In this document: positions 8,829-18,530 of the stretch, piece by piece
Numbering within the stretch: position 1 is the first letter of the stretch
How the letters are laid out: the number at the start of each line of letters is the position of its first letter
Source: Microterricola viridarii
Lineage (GTDB): Bacteria; Actinomycetota; Actinomycetes; Actinomycetales; Microbacteriaceae
Reading direction: 5' to 3'
DNA length: 64,000 nucleotides
Assembly (NCBI RefSeq): GCF_900104895.1
Contig: NZ_LT629742.1
Span: 3,720,001 to 3,784,000, forward strand
Made by a program: the position numbers and the translations under genes
Notes under the pieces: model-generated
The model's database searches: none
Seen by the model: the letters and a program-made list of their open reading frames with translations, nothing else
Told to the model about the DNA's origin: nothing

Positions 8829-10871
8829 CTATCGCACCGCGTAGATGTGTAGCTCGCGCCCCTCGGAGTCGTGCACGGTGGAGATCGGGCTCAGGCACTC
8901 AGCCTCGAGCGGCTGGTCTGCCACCGCCCACGCGGGGTCGACCTGCTCGTCGATCACCGCGTTGCACGGGTCGATGGTCATGCTCATCAGGCTCCCGACG
9001 ACTCGTTCGATCTCCGTGGCGGCCCCCGCCGGCGCGGGGATCCACGCGTATTGGGCGTAGTTGTTCCACAGCTCCTCCTGCTCCGGAGCAAGCTGCCGCA
9101 TCAGATCGGCATCCGGGTAGGGCGTGGTTCCCGAGATGCTCTGCAAGCCGGCGGCGCGCACCTTCGCCACGACGGCGAAGTCGCCGAACACCATGACCCG
9201 CGGGTTCCGTCCGTCGAGTGTGCTCTCCTGCATCTCCTGCACGAATGGGTCGTTGCTGTACGGGCCGATCCCCTGTTGCAGGGGGTTGATCGCCGCCCAG
9301 CTCGCGAAGGCGTAGAGGCCGAGCAGTACGGATGCCGCCGCAGCGCTCCGCCGATCCATCACCGCAGCGAACAGCACTGCAAGCAGCAGCCCGCTGACGA
9401 GCACCAGCCGCAGCGACACCAGCGCGGTGTTCCACGGCATCGCCTGCGCAGACCAGAGCGTCGTCGCGGCGGAGGCGAGGACGGCGAGCAGCAGCCACGG
9501 CCAGGCCCATGCCCGCGGGCGCGCACGCACCGTGCTCGCGAGCGCGACCAGGATCAGGGCAGCGAACCCGAGCGCGAGCGCCGTCCTCGACGGCTGCACG
9601 CGTTGCAGCTGGGTGATCACGCCCACCCAGTCTGGCAGCGGCAACAGCGTCCAGGCCAGCAGGAGCAGCACGGCGGCCGAGACGCAGACGAGCATCCAGA
9701 CGGGTTCGCGTTGCTCGCGCACGCCGGACTCGGGTGCACCGGGCCCCACCACCGCACCGCGCCGCCGCAGTTGTCGCACCAGCATCATCACGGCGCCAAC
9801 CACGAGCAGCAGCACCAGCGGCAGGGGGAACCAGCTCGAGGCCGACTCAGACAGGTTGGCGTACGGCCCAACCCTCCCCTCGGTGCCGAGCGTTGCCCCG
9901 GCGTCACCGGTCATCCAGAAGTTGAGCGGCGCCCCCAGCAGCACCTCCAGGGATCCGGTCCCCGCGTGCACGCGGCGCTGTCCCGGGTAATAGGTGCCGG
10001 CGACGGCCTGGGTGGCGGCCGAGTGCTGAAGCAGCCAGACAACGGAGATCGTTCCCGCGACGGCAAGCGCGAGCCCCGTCGTCGCGATGAAGCGGCGCCA
10101 CGGAATCCGCCGGTCGAGGGCGAAGCCGGCCCCGAGAGCCACGATCACCCAGATCAACGAGACCTGCCAGGGCGGGTAGAGGGTCAGCGCGAAGGCCGCC
10201 CCGATGAGCCCGGCCGCGGCCGCGAGGACGGCGGCAACGCCACGACGCCGCACAATCCACGAGCCGAGCACCGCCGCTGCGGCAAGCGCTGCGTAGCCGA
10301 GGGTGAGCGAGGGCGCGAACCACCAGCCGCTGTACGGGGTGAACGTCGCCGCGACCGCGAAGCCCGCGGAGAGAACGGGGCGCCGCGTCAGCACTCCGAA
10401 GAGTGCGAAAGCGCCCCAGAGGCTGAACGCGAAGGACGCCCACCAGATCACGGCGAGACCTCGGCTCGCCCCCAAGAGCACATAGCCCCAGTCCTGCGGC
10501 TTGAACAGCGTGCCCCAGTCGAGCGTCGGGCCGCCACCGGCCGCGACGGCCTGGTCGATCTCGGCCAGGCCGATCCAGGCGGTCGTGGGGAGCCCCTGCC
10601 CGACCGAGGAGATCGCGTTCGGCGTGCGCAGGATGTATTCATCGCTGCGGATCTCACGCGGAGTGCCCGCGATGAGCCCGTCGGCCTGCGGCGTCGGCGA
10701 CACGACTCCGATCGATGAACCACTGAGATCGAGGCCGACAAGCGTGCAGAACACCACGAGCACGACAACGGGAAAGAGGCCCCAGCGCAGGAGGCGACGC
10801 CACGTCGGCCCGACCTCGGGAACCCTCGGTTGTGAAGCAGCGCCGACTGCTGACGTCAGGTCCTGGGGCAC
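8829..10871 (-). CDS. Large polytopic membrane protein, GT-C-like
   Basis: A 680-residue protein with about 12 predicted membrane helices and a C-terminal soluble part of about 140 residues. The first extracytoplasmic loop (SPTPQADGLIAGTPREIRSD then EYILRTPNAISS) resembles actinobacterial membrane proteins annotated as domains of unknown function next to polysaccharide loci; the layout resembles GT-C glycosyltransferases, which use polyprenyl-linked sugars outside the membrane. I do not see an unambiguous catalytic motif, so enzyme function is inference. The GTG at 10871 follows AAGGAT. It is convergent with the ABC exporter and at the border of the exopolysaccharide locus; its base composition matches the backbone rather than the island. 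Confidence 0.6.
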   Translation of the reverse strand: MPQDLTSAVGAASQPRVPEVGPTWRRLLRWGLFPVVVLVVFCTLVGLDLSGSSIGVVSPTPQADGLIAGTPREIRSDEYILRTPNAISSVGQGLPTTAWIGLAEIDQAVAAGGGPTLDWGTLFKPQDWGYVLLGASRGLAVIWWASFAFSLWGAFALFGVLTRRPVLSAGFAVAATFTPYSGWWFAPSLTLGYAALAAAAVLGSWIVRRRGVAAVLAAAAGLIGAAFALTLYPPWQVSLIWVIVALGAGFALDRRIPWRRFIATTGLALAVAGTISVVWLLQHSAATQAVAGTYYPGQRRVHAGTGSLEVLLGAPLNFWMTGDAGATLGTEGRVGPYANLSESASSWFPLPLVLLLVVGAVMMLVRQLRRRGAVVGPGAPESGVREQREPVWMLVCVSAAVLLLLAWTLLPLPDWVGVITQLQRVQPSRTALALGFAALILVALASTVRARPRAWAWPWLLLAVLASAATTLWSAQAMPWNTALVSLRLVLVSGLLLAVLFAAVMDRRSAAAASVLLGLYAFASWAAINPLQQGIGPYSNDPFVQEMQESTLDGRNPRVMVFGDFAVVAKVRAAGLQSISGTTPYPDADLMRQLAPEQEELWNNYAQYAWIPAPAGAATEIERVVGSLMSMTIDPCNAVIDEQVDPAWAVADQPLEAECLSPISTVHDSEGRELHIYAVR

Positions 10872-11209
10872 TGAAAGATCCTTCGCTCGTGGCCGCCCTG
10901 GTGCTGGCGTTCAGCGTTCGGGCCCATGGACGAGATTACCCGTGCCGGTGCTGACGTCGGCCCGGAGGCGCCGGAGTGCAGCGCCTGCGGCCAACCTACG
11001 AAGTCAAGAGTGTCACAGGGTCGTTCAGGAAGATCTGAGCAACCGTGCAGTAGCGCCTTACGAGTGACTGACTTCTCTGCTGACCCCTCGCGGCAGCCAC
11101 GGACGCGCCGCGAGCGTCAAGCATTTGCTCAGGCGGAGGCAGCGCGCCAGGACGCCATCCGTCACGCGTGCCGCAAATCAGGATCGGGCCAGCGCTGCGG
11201 ACTTCTGAT
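10872..11209. other. Non-coding stretch at the edge of the polysaccharide locus
   Basis: This 338-bp stretch upstream of the membrane protein gene shows no open frame with a ribosome site or recognisable protein sequence. It probably holds the promoter of the minus-strand gene ending at 8829 and decayed sequence from the neighbouring ATPase pseudogene. Confidence 0.4.
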
Positions 11210-11395
11210 AGTGCACCCACCGTACTGCTCGTCGGCCAACCGAACGGCAACCTTGACGAACGACCTCGCGACGAGATTGTGGAGTTGCTCGAGGAACTCT
11301 GGCGTGACCGAGGCGCGACACTCGTGCTCGTGACATACGGCTCCCATGCTCCACCCACACCGAGCGCCGACCGCCGCATCAGGGCGACAGCGTAG
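11210..11395 (+). pseudogene. Remnant of an ABC exporter ATPase (C-terminal part)
   Basis: Translation gives PTVLLVGQPNGNLDERPRDE, followed by IVELLEELWRDRGATLVLVT. This aligns residue for residue with the Walker B to switch-loop part of the intact ATPase at 8154-8822 (AVLLADEPTGNLDEQTRDE and LWRDRGLTLVLVT). The Walker B DE is replaced by GQ and the switch His by Tyr (TYGS for THDS), both inactivating. No Walker A or signature motif lies in front. It is a decayed fragment of a paralogue. Confidence 0.75.
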
Positions 11396-11595
11396 GCAAG
11401 CAGAAGAGCGCCTACAAACGAACCTCGCAGAGAGTACGGCGCGCAGCCCCAGAGATACGCAGTGCGACCGCGGATGTCGCCGTGATCCTGCCTCCTTCTG
11501 GACTGTGCATTGGGTGCCGCCTTATCGCGACCTAGCAGGTTCGAAACAGGCGCGGTGCCGGCCCCGCCCTTTGAGCCAACATTTCGGCCGCCGAC

Positions 11596-12500
11596 CTAGC
11601 TGAGTACCGCCAGCCCGACGGCGCAGACCACCCGCTTCTCCCCGGCGATCTTCCGATTCCAGCTTGCCAGCAGCTCGAACAGTACACGCGCGGGAGTTCG
11701 CTTGAGCAGACCGTGGAGGAGCACGATCGCGAGCGAGGCGACCCCCGTGCCGAGTATCGGCGCGAACATGGATATGCCCGGCACACTCGTGAGCGCGGCC
11801 CAGCCGAGAACGAAAAACAGCACCCAGAACGCAGGGACATGCAGCACATATGTAGGAAGTGTGCGCTGGCCCTTCCCGACCAGTTCGCCCGCTGGCAGAG
11901 CAGCATCACGATGGAGACCCCGCGGTCCTCGACAAAGGCATCTATAACCAGAGGGAGCAGCTCATTCACAAGCGACTCCTTCGAACTTGCGAAAGCACGA
12001 CCCTGACGAGCGCCAGGACGCCGAGGGCGGCCGTCATCCTCCGCCAGAGGACACCGCGAACGAGAGCGTGACAGCCGGTGCACCCTTCTCATTGCAGCAC
12101 ATAGCGGTGTCCAAAATGCCAACGCCAGGATGAGCCAGGGCAACGTCCTGGGCACGATGAGCTGGGCGATATAGCTGTTGAGCGTATACACGCCACCGGG
12201 CCCACCGCCTGCCCGGAGCCATGTGGCGAGTGCGTAGACGCTCAACCGGACCAAGTAGAGATAGTCAGAGTTCGCCGTCGAGACGAAATTGCGGCGATCA
12301 CGCCGCCCCGCCCTGATCCTGCGCGACAGTAGGAAGCCGCTCATCGCGAAAAGCAAAGGCATCCGAATTGGCATGAGCCGGCCGTTGAATTTGTCCCCCA
12401 TTGTTGACGCCAATCCCGCACCGACGAAGGGGTCCTACATCCACCCGACGAAGTGCGTGATTGCGACCGCGAGGACGCACTGCCCTCTGGCAGCGTCAAT
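11596..12500 (-). pseudogene. Broken acyltransferase-3 family membrane protein
   Basis: Several reading frames on the minus strand together resemble an OafA-type O-acyltransferase, a polytopic enzyme that acetylates cell-surface sugars. In order from the N-terminal side: CVLAVAITHFVGWM, an in-frame TAG, then LMPIRMPLLFAMSGFLLSRR (the family's typical second helix), further hydrophobic segments, LPLVIDAFVEDRGVSIVMLL, and in another frame VLHVPAFWVLFFVLGWAALT and a C-terminal tail ending at 11596. At least one nonsense change and one frameshift separate the parts, so no full-length protein can be made. It probably once modified the polysaccharide made by this locus. Confidence 0.65.
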
Positions 12501-12510
12501 CTAAGCGAGG

Positions 12511-12970
12511 CGGGTGGTGTGGGATTTGGGTTGTAAGAATCGCGGTGACCGGGGAGGCACGACTGTTCCATCCTTCGGGAAGAGGGAAGTCCGCCGGCAA
12601 AAGCCTTGGGCAACGAAACGACAGGAACCCTGGGACCTAGTGAAGGAGACGGGGACGCAGCGTTCGAAGCGGCCCGTGCGCGATGACGTGTCGGCCACTC
12701 ACCCCCGCGGACTATTCTTGCGCCGACGAGACCTTTCACGCGCTGATCGGCGTGGTCAAGTATCTTCACTTGAAACACCTGACCGAGAAGTTCTTGCGGT
12801 CGCTGTCCCCGATTTTCGCAGAGGTGCTCTACGAAGCGCTTAGCGTCAGGCGTGCGACCCGCTTCAAGCTTTCACGTGAGCACGGCGCAGCACAGCTCCA
12901 TGCACCGTATTGGTTCAGAGTCGTGAGGCGTTCAGCCATATCCAAGCCGCCGTGGACTAGCGTTCTCCGA
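12511..12970. other. Non-coding stretch before the DUF4012 gene
   Basis: The frame of the DUF4012 protein is open through 12683-12970, but the 96 residues it would add have no signal or domain character and the codon use is unlike a gene. I see no other coding signal here. The stretch probably contains the promoter for the plus-strand polysaccharide genes. Confidence 0.4.
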
Positions 12971-14854
12971 GTGACTGATAATTTTGGTGCCAGTGCGCCG
13001 CACCCGCGCACACGCGCCGAGCATCGAGCGATGCAGCAGGCCGGCGAGATTGACCTCGCAGCGGCCCGGCATGCGCAACGGAAGCCGCAAGCGACTCGCA
13101 AGCGAGCCTTGTGGACGGTTGGCGGCGTCCTTATCGTCGCGCTCGCTGCCACCGGATGGGTCGGCTACCGTGCCCTCAGCGCGAAGGACTCCCTCGAAGC
13201 CGCGCAGTCCCTCATCGGCACCGTCAAGGATCAGGCGGCCTCCGCAGATTTCGCAGGGATCGCGCAGACGGCAGCGCTTCTAGCCACGCATACGTCCGAC
13301 GCCGTCACGGCCACTCACGATCCGGTATGGCGCGTGGGCGAGTTCGTGCCTATCCTCGGCAAGAACCTCACCGCCGTGCGCGAGATGTCCGAAGTTGTTG
13401 ACGCGATTGCGAATGACACAGTCACGCCTCTTGCAGCTGTTGCGGGCGGACTCGGACCGGAATCACTCAAGCCCATAGACGGCCGCATCAACATCGACCC
13501 CATAGTTCAACTGAGCGCGGCGATGGACCCAGCTGCGGCGGCCTTTCACGAAGCTGCCACCCGCGGAATGGCCATCGATGTGAGCGGAACGATCGGGCCC
13601 GTGAGCGAAGCTGGGGCCTTGCTCTCCGGCATGCTCGGCTCTGCCGATGCCCTCGTTGGCGACGCCGCTTCAATTCTCCAGATCGCTCCCGACCTCCTGG
13701 GTGCCAACGGGCCTCGAACCTATGTGCTTGTCTTCCAGAACTTGGCAGAGTCGACGGCTCTCGGCGGCACAGCCGCAGCGCTCACCGAGCTCAAGGTCGA
13801 TGACGGCGCCATCGAGATTGGCCGACAGGCCTCCAGCGGCGACTTCCCCTGGCGCGATGGGAGCCCGGTGGTCGCACCTGATCCCAACGTCGAGGCAATC
13901 TTCGAGCCACTCATGTACACGAGACTGAACCTTTCGACTAGCCGTCCGGACTTCCCCACTGCGGCCGAGATCGCACAGGCGTTCTGGCAGGAGCACATCG
14001 GCGGTGATGTCGACGCAGTCATCTCAATCGACCCAGTGGCGCTGTCGCATCTCCTCGGCGCAACCGGACCGATCGCCATGAGCACGGGCGACCAGTTGTC
14101 CAAGGAGAACGCCGTCCAGCTGCTCCTCAACGAGATTTACTTCCGTTACCCGCTTGAGGAAATTTCGCGCACCGACGACTTCTTCGAGGAGGCTGCCAAG
14201 AGCGTGTTCAATGCGCTGATGAGCCCCGCGACGGATGCCCCAAAGCTCGTATCTGCGCTAGCACAAGGTATTTCTGAGCATCGAATCCTGGCGTGGAGCT
14301 CCGACCCGGCGCAGCAGGAAGTCCTCGCGAACTCGCCCATGAGTGGAATCTTGCCTGCCAACAACGATGCCGCGACGACGACCGGGGTCTTTTTCCGGGA
14401 CATGTCTGCTTCAAAGATGGATTTCTACCTGAAGACCGCGGCGAAACTGAATACCGATGTGTGCACGAGCGCGACGCCGACCTTCACCACAACTGTTGAC
14501 CTGGCGTCGACCATCACACAGGAGAAGGCCGACGCGCTTCCGGCTTACGTCGCCAGCGGGCTCTGGGGATCCGAGCATTTCCGGACCCAGGTCTTCATCT
14601 ACGGCCCTCCCGGCACGACGTTGGCCTCCACGGAGATCAACTCGCAAGGCCGACTCACGACCTTCGACTTGGGGGCCGAGGATCTCGGCCGCCCGGTGGC
14701 TTCGTTCATGGTCTGGCTCGCGCCGGGGCAGACAAGTCAGGTCACTGCCACGTTTGTCGGTGGAGCAGGCGCCTACGCGACGCCCGAGCTGCGCGCTACG
14801 CCAATGCTTCATGCGACCAAACTCGCGGTCGAAGCTGGAGGTTGCGCTCCGTAG
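12971..14854 (+). CDS. DUF4012 domain-containing membrane-anchored protein
   Basis: A protein of about 627 residues. A short charged cytoplasmic N-terminus is followed by one helix (about residues 47-66, WTVGGVLIVALAATGWVGYR), then a large extracytoplasmic domain. Conserved parts of the DUF4012 family are visible: PVWRVGEFVPILGKNL, RTYVLVFQNLAESTALGG, and DAVISIDPVALSHLLGATGP. The family is common in actinobacterial exopolysaccharide loci; its biochemical role is not established, though regions resembling LytR-type ligase neighbours have led to proposals of wall attachment. The GTG at 12971 is chosen because upstream sequence looks non-coding; its ribosome site is weak and ATG 13031 is an alternative. 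It is the first plus-strand gene of the cluster. Confidence 0.8.
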   Translation: MTDNFGASAPHPRTRAEHRAMQQAGEIDLAAARHAQRKPQATRKRALWTVGGVLIVALAATGWVGYRALSAKDSLEAAQSLIGTVKDQAASADFAGIAQTAALLATHTSDAVTATHDPVWRVGEFVPILGKNLTAVREMSEVVDAIANDTVTPLAAVAGGLGPESLKPIDGRINIDPIVQLSAAMDPAAAAFHEAATRGMAIDVSGTIGPVSEAGALLSGMLGSADALVGDAASILQIAPDLLGANGPRTYVLVFQNLAESTALGGTAAALTELKVDDGAIEIGRQASSGDFPWRDGSPVVAPDPNVEAIFEPLMYTRLNLSTSRPDFPTAAEIAQAFWQEHIGGDVDAVISIDPVALSHLLGATGPIAMSTGDQLSKENAVQLLLNEIYFRYPLEEISRTDDFFEEAAKSVFNALMSPATDAPKLVSALAQGISEHRILAWSSDPAQQEVLANSPMSGILPANNDAATTTGVFFRDMSASKMDFYLKTAAKLNTDVCTSATPTFTTTVDLASTITQEKADALPAYVASGLWGSEHFRTQVFIYGPPGTTLASTEINSQGRLTTFDLGAEDLGRPVASFMVWLAPGQTSQVTATFVGGAGAYATPELRATPMLHATKLAVEAGGCAP

Positions 14855-15003
14855 GCTCGTTCCGTCAGAACGGCGTCGCGGCGAACGCGCGCGTCCCCTC
14901 GTATGAGTGCCCGGACGTAGTAGCGTAGGCCCGGGTAACCATGGGGGAAGATGAACATCGGAACGACCGACGCCGCATCGTTGACGAGATCGAATGAGCA
15001 AGC

Positions 15004-16410
15004 ATGAATGGTAAGGCGGGCTCGAGTTTCTCGAAGCTTGTTGGCGCTGGCGTATGGGTTGCAGTTGCGGTCGCGGCCCTCGCCCTCAGCGGGATCCTCG
15101 ATTCCGGCGACTTCTCGATCATTGCCTCTGTGCCTGTCGTGCTGGCGGCTCTCGCCTATGTGCTCAAAAGCAGCCAATCCGTCATGGTCTCGGCACTCAT
15201 TGCATCGCTAGTTCTGCTTGCCATTTCCCGATCAGTCCTTACCCCCCAATCGTTGACCACTGCCACTCCAGTTCTGGTTGTCGCTCTCCTTGGACTCGCG
15301 TTGGCGATGAGCTGGCGTCGATTGTCAATGCCGCGAAGCACAATCTTCGTCATTGGCCTAGTCGTCCTTCTTATCCTGCCGACAGTCGTGGGCGCCGACT
15401 TGGCGACCACCGCCAAAGCGCTCGGGATCGGGACAATGTGGTTTCTCGTCTTCGTGACCGCCGCAAACCTTGGGGTCGACGAGCGCCAATACCTACTCCG
15501 TGCCTTCATCGGACTCGCGTGCATCACTGCCGTGATCGCACTGTGCGAGACGCTCACCGAATGGCAGTTTGTGCGAGACTTCGTGGCTGGAAGCGCAACA
15601 ACCGACTCCTACACGGTTCGCAAGAACCGACTTCTGGGAGACTGGACAAACCGGGCACAGGCTACCTTTGGGTACCCGATCCCCTTTGCGGCCTTCCTCT
15701 GCGTCGCACTACTGACGGCGCTTCTCTCGAAGGCGATCCAGCGCCCTGCTGCGCGAGCGGCGATTATTGCGCTTCTTGCATCCGCGATCCTCCTTACCGG
15801 CACTCGGTCAGCGATTGCAGCTCTCGCGGCGGGCCTCGCTGTCTACTGCATTTCCCAGCTCATTGCCTCACGCTCCACCGGTGAGCCGCTCCGCAAGCTT
15901 GCCGTGCCCCTCGCCGGCACGTCCCTCCTCGTCCTGGCGGGGGTCGCTTTCTTGCTGCGGTCGATTGCAACACAGGATTTCTCGCTTCTGCACCGCAGCA
16001 GCATCGTTGAGGCCGCGATCGGGTTGTTCGCTCTTCCGCCCCTGCCCCTGCTTTTCGGCTCGGGGTATAACTCGGCAGCAGAGCTATTTGAGGCCGGCAT
16101 TCTGCACTCCGACGGTTTGCAGACCATTGACAATGCCTTGATTTCCCTTGTCATCGTTTCTGGGCTCGTCGGCTTGGCCGTCTTCGTGGTGCTGGCGCTC
16201 TACTCACTGCGCAATTCGGGGCCGACCGGGCGCGCCGTCATCGCTTCGCTCATCGCATGCTTCCTCTTCTTCGATGTTATGAGCTGGCACGCAATCACCT
16301 TCTTGCTTTTCGTGGCCTTCGGGTTTGCCACGCCGACCAGCCCAGCTCCTGCGCGGCCGACGGGGTTCAAGCAACTAGCTCGGGATCTCGTGTCGCCGAG
16401 AAGCTTTTAG
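15004..16410 (+). CDS. O-antigen ligase/Wzy-like polysaccharide polymerase
   Basis: A 468-residue protein with about 11-12 membrane helices and one larger extracytoplasmic loop in the C-terminal half (about residues 325-375), the layout of Wzy polymerases and WaaL ligases. The segment SAILLTGTRSAIAALAAGLA corresponds to the conserved helix start with the essential Arg in this superfamily. It would join undecaprenyl-linked repeat units outside the membrane. It lies between the DUF4012 gene (149 bp upstream) and a glycosyltransferase run (10 bp downstream). Sequence in this family is poorly conserved, so polymerase versus ligase cannot be settled, but a flippase and an initiating transferase in the same locus favour polymerase. 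Confidence 0.78.
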   Translation: MNGKAGSSFSKLVGAGVWVAVAVAALALSGILDSGDFSIIASVPVVLAALAYVLKSSQSVMVSALIASLVLLAISRSVLTPQSLTTATPVLVVALLGLALAMSWRRLSMPRSTIFVIGLVVLLILPTVVGADLATTAKALGIGTMWFLVFVTAANLGVDERQYLLRAFIGLACITAVIALCETLTEWQFVRDFVAGSATTDSYTVRKNRLLGDWTNRAQATFGYPIPFAAFLCVALLTALLSKAIQRPAARAAIIALLASAILLTGTRSAIAALAAGLAVYCISQLIASRSTGEPLRKLAVPLAGTSLLVLAGVAFLLRSIATQDFSLLHRSSIVEAAIGLFALPPLPLLFGSGYNSAAELFEAGILHSDGLQTIDNALISLVIVSGLVGLAVFVVLALYSLRNSGPTGRAVIASLIACFLFFDVMSWHAITFLLFVAFGFATPTSPAPARPTGFKQLARDLVSPRSF

Positions 16411-16419
16411 AGAGATTTG

Positions 16420-17328
16420 ATGCAGACCGAGCCTTCCTCTTCCACCGCACAGCTCACTTCAGCCGTCGTCCTCAACTGGCACGACACTGAGCAGACACTG
16501 GATTGTGTCCGTTCATTGCTCGCCGAGCCGCTCGTCGACCATGTCTTTGCCGTCGACAACGACGCAGACGGCGATCTCGGCCGCGCCTTGAGTCGGCTCT
16601 CAACCGACAAGATCACACTGATCGAGTCGGTCGAGAACCGCGGTTATTCCGCAGGCGTGAACCTCGGCCTCCGGGCCGCCCTGAGCAATGGGTACTCGAA
16701 TTTCTTGATGCTCAACAACGATGCGCTCTTGCACCCAGACGCCCTGACCCACCTTTTGCGGGTGCTCCATTCCGCGGAGGACATCGCGATCGTCGCCCCG
16801 AAGATCGTGAATCCTGACGGGACGACGCAATCATCAGGATCCCGCCTCAACCGCGTCACCTTCTCGATCGACTCCCTCGCTGCGCCCGGCCAGGCGGATT
16901 ACCTCACCTGGGCATGCGTGCTCGTCCCACGATCGACCCTCGAGCGCGTCGGACTGCTCGATGAGCGTTACTTCATGTACTGGGAAGATGTCGACTACGG
17001 CTTCCGGATTCAGGCCCACGGCGGCCGTCAGGTCGTGGTGCCTGAGGCCGTTGTCTCCCACAACGTCTCGTCGTCGCACAGCAGCGCCGGGGACAAGATT
17101 CTCGGCTACTCGGCGCTGGGGCTCTCGACGTTCGGCCAGTCTCACGGTGCCGGGATCAAAGCAGCCGCCTTCATTCGTCTTTGCCTTCGTGCGGCGAAAC
17201 TGGTCGGGCAGGGTAAAGGCCCCCTCGCCCGCAAGGTGCTGGGCACATGGAGGCTCGCGCGGACGAACTCGGCGCCGGCATATCTCCTCTTTACCGGAAG
17301 CTCCAGCGTGAGCGGAGAGGCCTCATGA
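16420..17328 (+). CDS. Family 2 glycosyltransferase, rhamnosyltransferase-like
   Basis: A 302-residue GT-A enzyme, cytoplasmic. The N-terminal nucleotide-binding part reads SAVVLNWHDTEQTLDCVRSL, followed by VENRGYSAGVNLGLRAAL, the metal/nucleotide motif region FLMLNNDALLHPDAL, and the acceptor-side motif RYFMYWEDVDYGFRIQAHGG with the conserved ED pair. This pattern is typical of rhamnosyl- and related transferases of polysaccharide loci. ATG 16420 is preferred to TTG 16417. The stop codon overlaps the next gene's ATG by 4 nt, so translation is coupled. The donor sugar cannot be told from the sequence. Confidence 0.85.
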   Translation: MQTEPSSSTAQLTSAVVLNWHDTEQTLDCVRSLLAEPLVDHVFAVDNDADGDLGRALSRLSTDKITLIESVENRGYSAGVNLGLRAALSNGYSNFLMLNNDALLHPDALTHLLRVLHSAEDIAIVAPKIVNPDGTTQSSGSRLNRVTFSIDSLAAPGQADYLTWACVLVPRSTLERVGLLDERYFMYWEDVDYGFRIQAHGGRQVVVPEAVVSHNVSSSHSSAGDKILGYSALGLSTFGQSHGAGIKAAAFIRLCLRAAKLVGQGKGPLARKVLGTWRLARTNSAPAYLLFTGSSSVSGEAS

Positions 17329-18446
17329 CCCTCAAGCACGATCTCCCCACCACAATCGCAAGGTATTACCGCGGTGCGCGGACCGTCCACATCGAACGCC
17401 TGGCGCATTTCACCCCCGGAGACTTCCTTTACTACAAGCCGATGTATGACTTTGACGACGAGCTCGCCCGACGCACTCCCGGCGTGCGGCGCGTCACCTT
17501 CGCCCATGTATTCAGTTGTGTTCTTCGTCGGCGCTACGAAGTACTGGAGCTGGCTGAGCCGTTTACGCCCAGCGCGCTGCCTCAGAATCTTGCGCTTGCA
17601 TTGGCTTCCCGCCTCTCAGCCATCGGCGGGAAGACCCCGACTCGATTCGTCACGTATGCAATCGAGAATGCCGATCTGTCTGCGAAGATCGCTCGCAAGT
17701 TTCGAGTTCCGGGCTCGCTTATCACCCCCATCGTCAGCAACCTTGTCTATTTCTGCTATTCGCGCTTCGATCGAATCGCCTTTGGCACGGCTGCAGCCGA
17801 GCACAACTACAAGGCACTCCTCGGCACGCGTCGCTTCAACCGCAGTCGACCTGCACACACTCTGATTTGGGGGCTTCCCGCCTCGCAATTGACCGCGTCT
17901 CGCACTCGGCCCCAACGCCTCCTTTTCCTGGGAGCACTCGACGACCGCAAAGGCATCTTGCAGCTGATGGACGCGTGGGACGCCGTGTCCCGGCTCGTCC
18001 CACAGGCGACGCTCACCATTCTTGGCAAGGGCAAATACGCCTCCCGTGTGGAGCAATGGGCTGAACAGCGCGATGAGGTGAGCTTAATCGTCAACCCGAG
18101 CCGTGAGACCATAGGCGAGGAGCTTCTCGCGGGTAAAGCGTTGTTCCTGTTGTCGCAACCATCCGCGCTCTGGAAGGAGCAGATTGGGCTTCCGATCCTT
18201 GAGGGGCTCGAGACCGGGCTGGAAATCGTGGCCAGCACTGAAACCGGCGTGGCCGGATGGTTGGCCGATAATGGACATCAGGTACTCGACCCGGATTGCG
18301 ACACGAAAACAGTGGCCTTAGCGATAGAACGCGCTTTGTCCAGCTCGCGAACTCCCGCTGAAGTAGCAGGCGACCTCCCGAATGTCGATGGGCGATTTGC
18401 CGCAGACTGTTGGCTCTTCGAATCCCATACCCTTGCAAGAAATTGA
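17325..18446 (+). CDS. Glycosyltransferase family 1/4 (GT-B)
   Basis: A 373-residue GT-B type enzyme. The C-terminal half carries the family pattern: RLLFLGALDDRKGILQLMDA (donor-domain start), ATLTILGKG, and GEELLAGKALFLLSQPSALW with EQIGLPILEGLETGLEIVAS, corresponding to the EX7E region that contacts the nucleotide sugar. The N-terminal half is unlike well-known members. The start overlaps the upstream gene by 4 nt, which fixes the ATG at 17325. It acts in assembly of the lipid-linked repeat unit; the sugar is unknown. Confidence 0.8.
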   Translation: MTLKHDLPTTIARYYRGARTVHIERLAHFTPGDFLYYKPMYDFDDELARRTPGVRRVTFAHVFSCVLRRRYEVLELAEPFTPSALPQNLALALASRLSAIGGKTPTRFVTYAIENADLSAKIARKFRVPGSLITPIVSNLVYFCYSRFDRIAFGTAAAEHNYKALLGTRRFNRSRPAHTLIWGLPASQLTASRTRPQRLLFLGALDDRKGILQLMDAWDAVSRLVPQATLTILGKGKYASRVEQWAEQRDEVSLIVNPSRETIGEELLAGKALFLLSQPSALWKEQIGLPILEGLETGLEIVASTETGVAGWLADNGHQVLDPDCDTKTVALAIERALSSSRTPAEVAGDLPNVDGRFAADCWLFESHTLARN

Positions 18447-18530
18447 GGGCTGACAGTCATGTGATACCCAAGCTGCACCCACGGCAGATCCAAGGATTTG
18501 CGCTCGAACCCGACTCGTAGAATCGTGCCA

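Noticed and set aside
10926-11333. A 135-codon plus-strand frame with a Cys pair
   Set aside because: No ribosome site, no conserved pattern, and it overlaps the ATPase fragment in another frame.
12683-12970. N-terminal extension of the DUF4012 protein by 96 residues
   Set aside because: The extension has mixed composition unlike a signal or domain, and the protein already has its charged N-terminus and helix when started at 12971.
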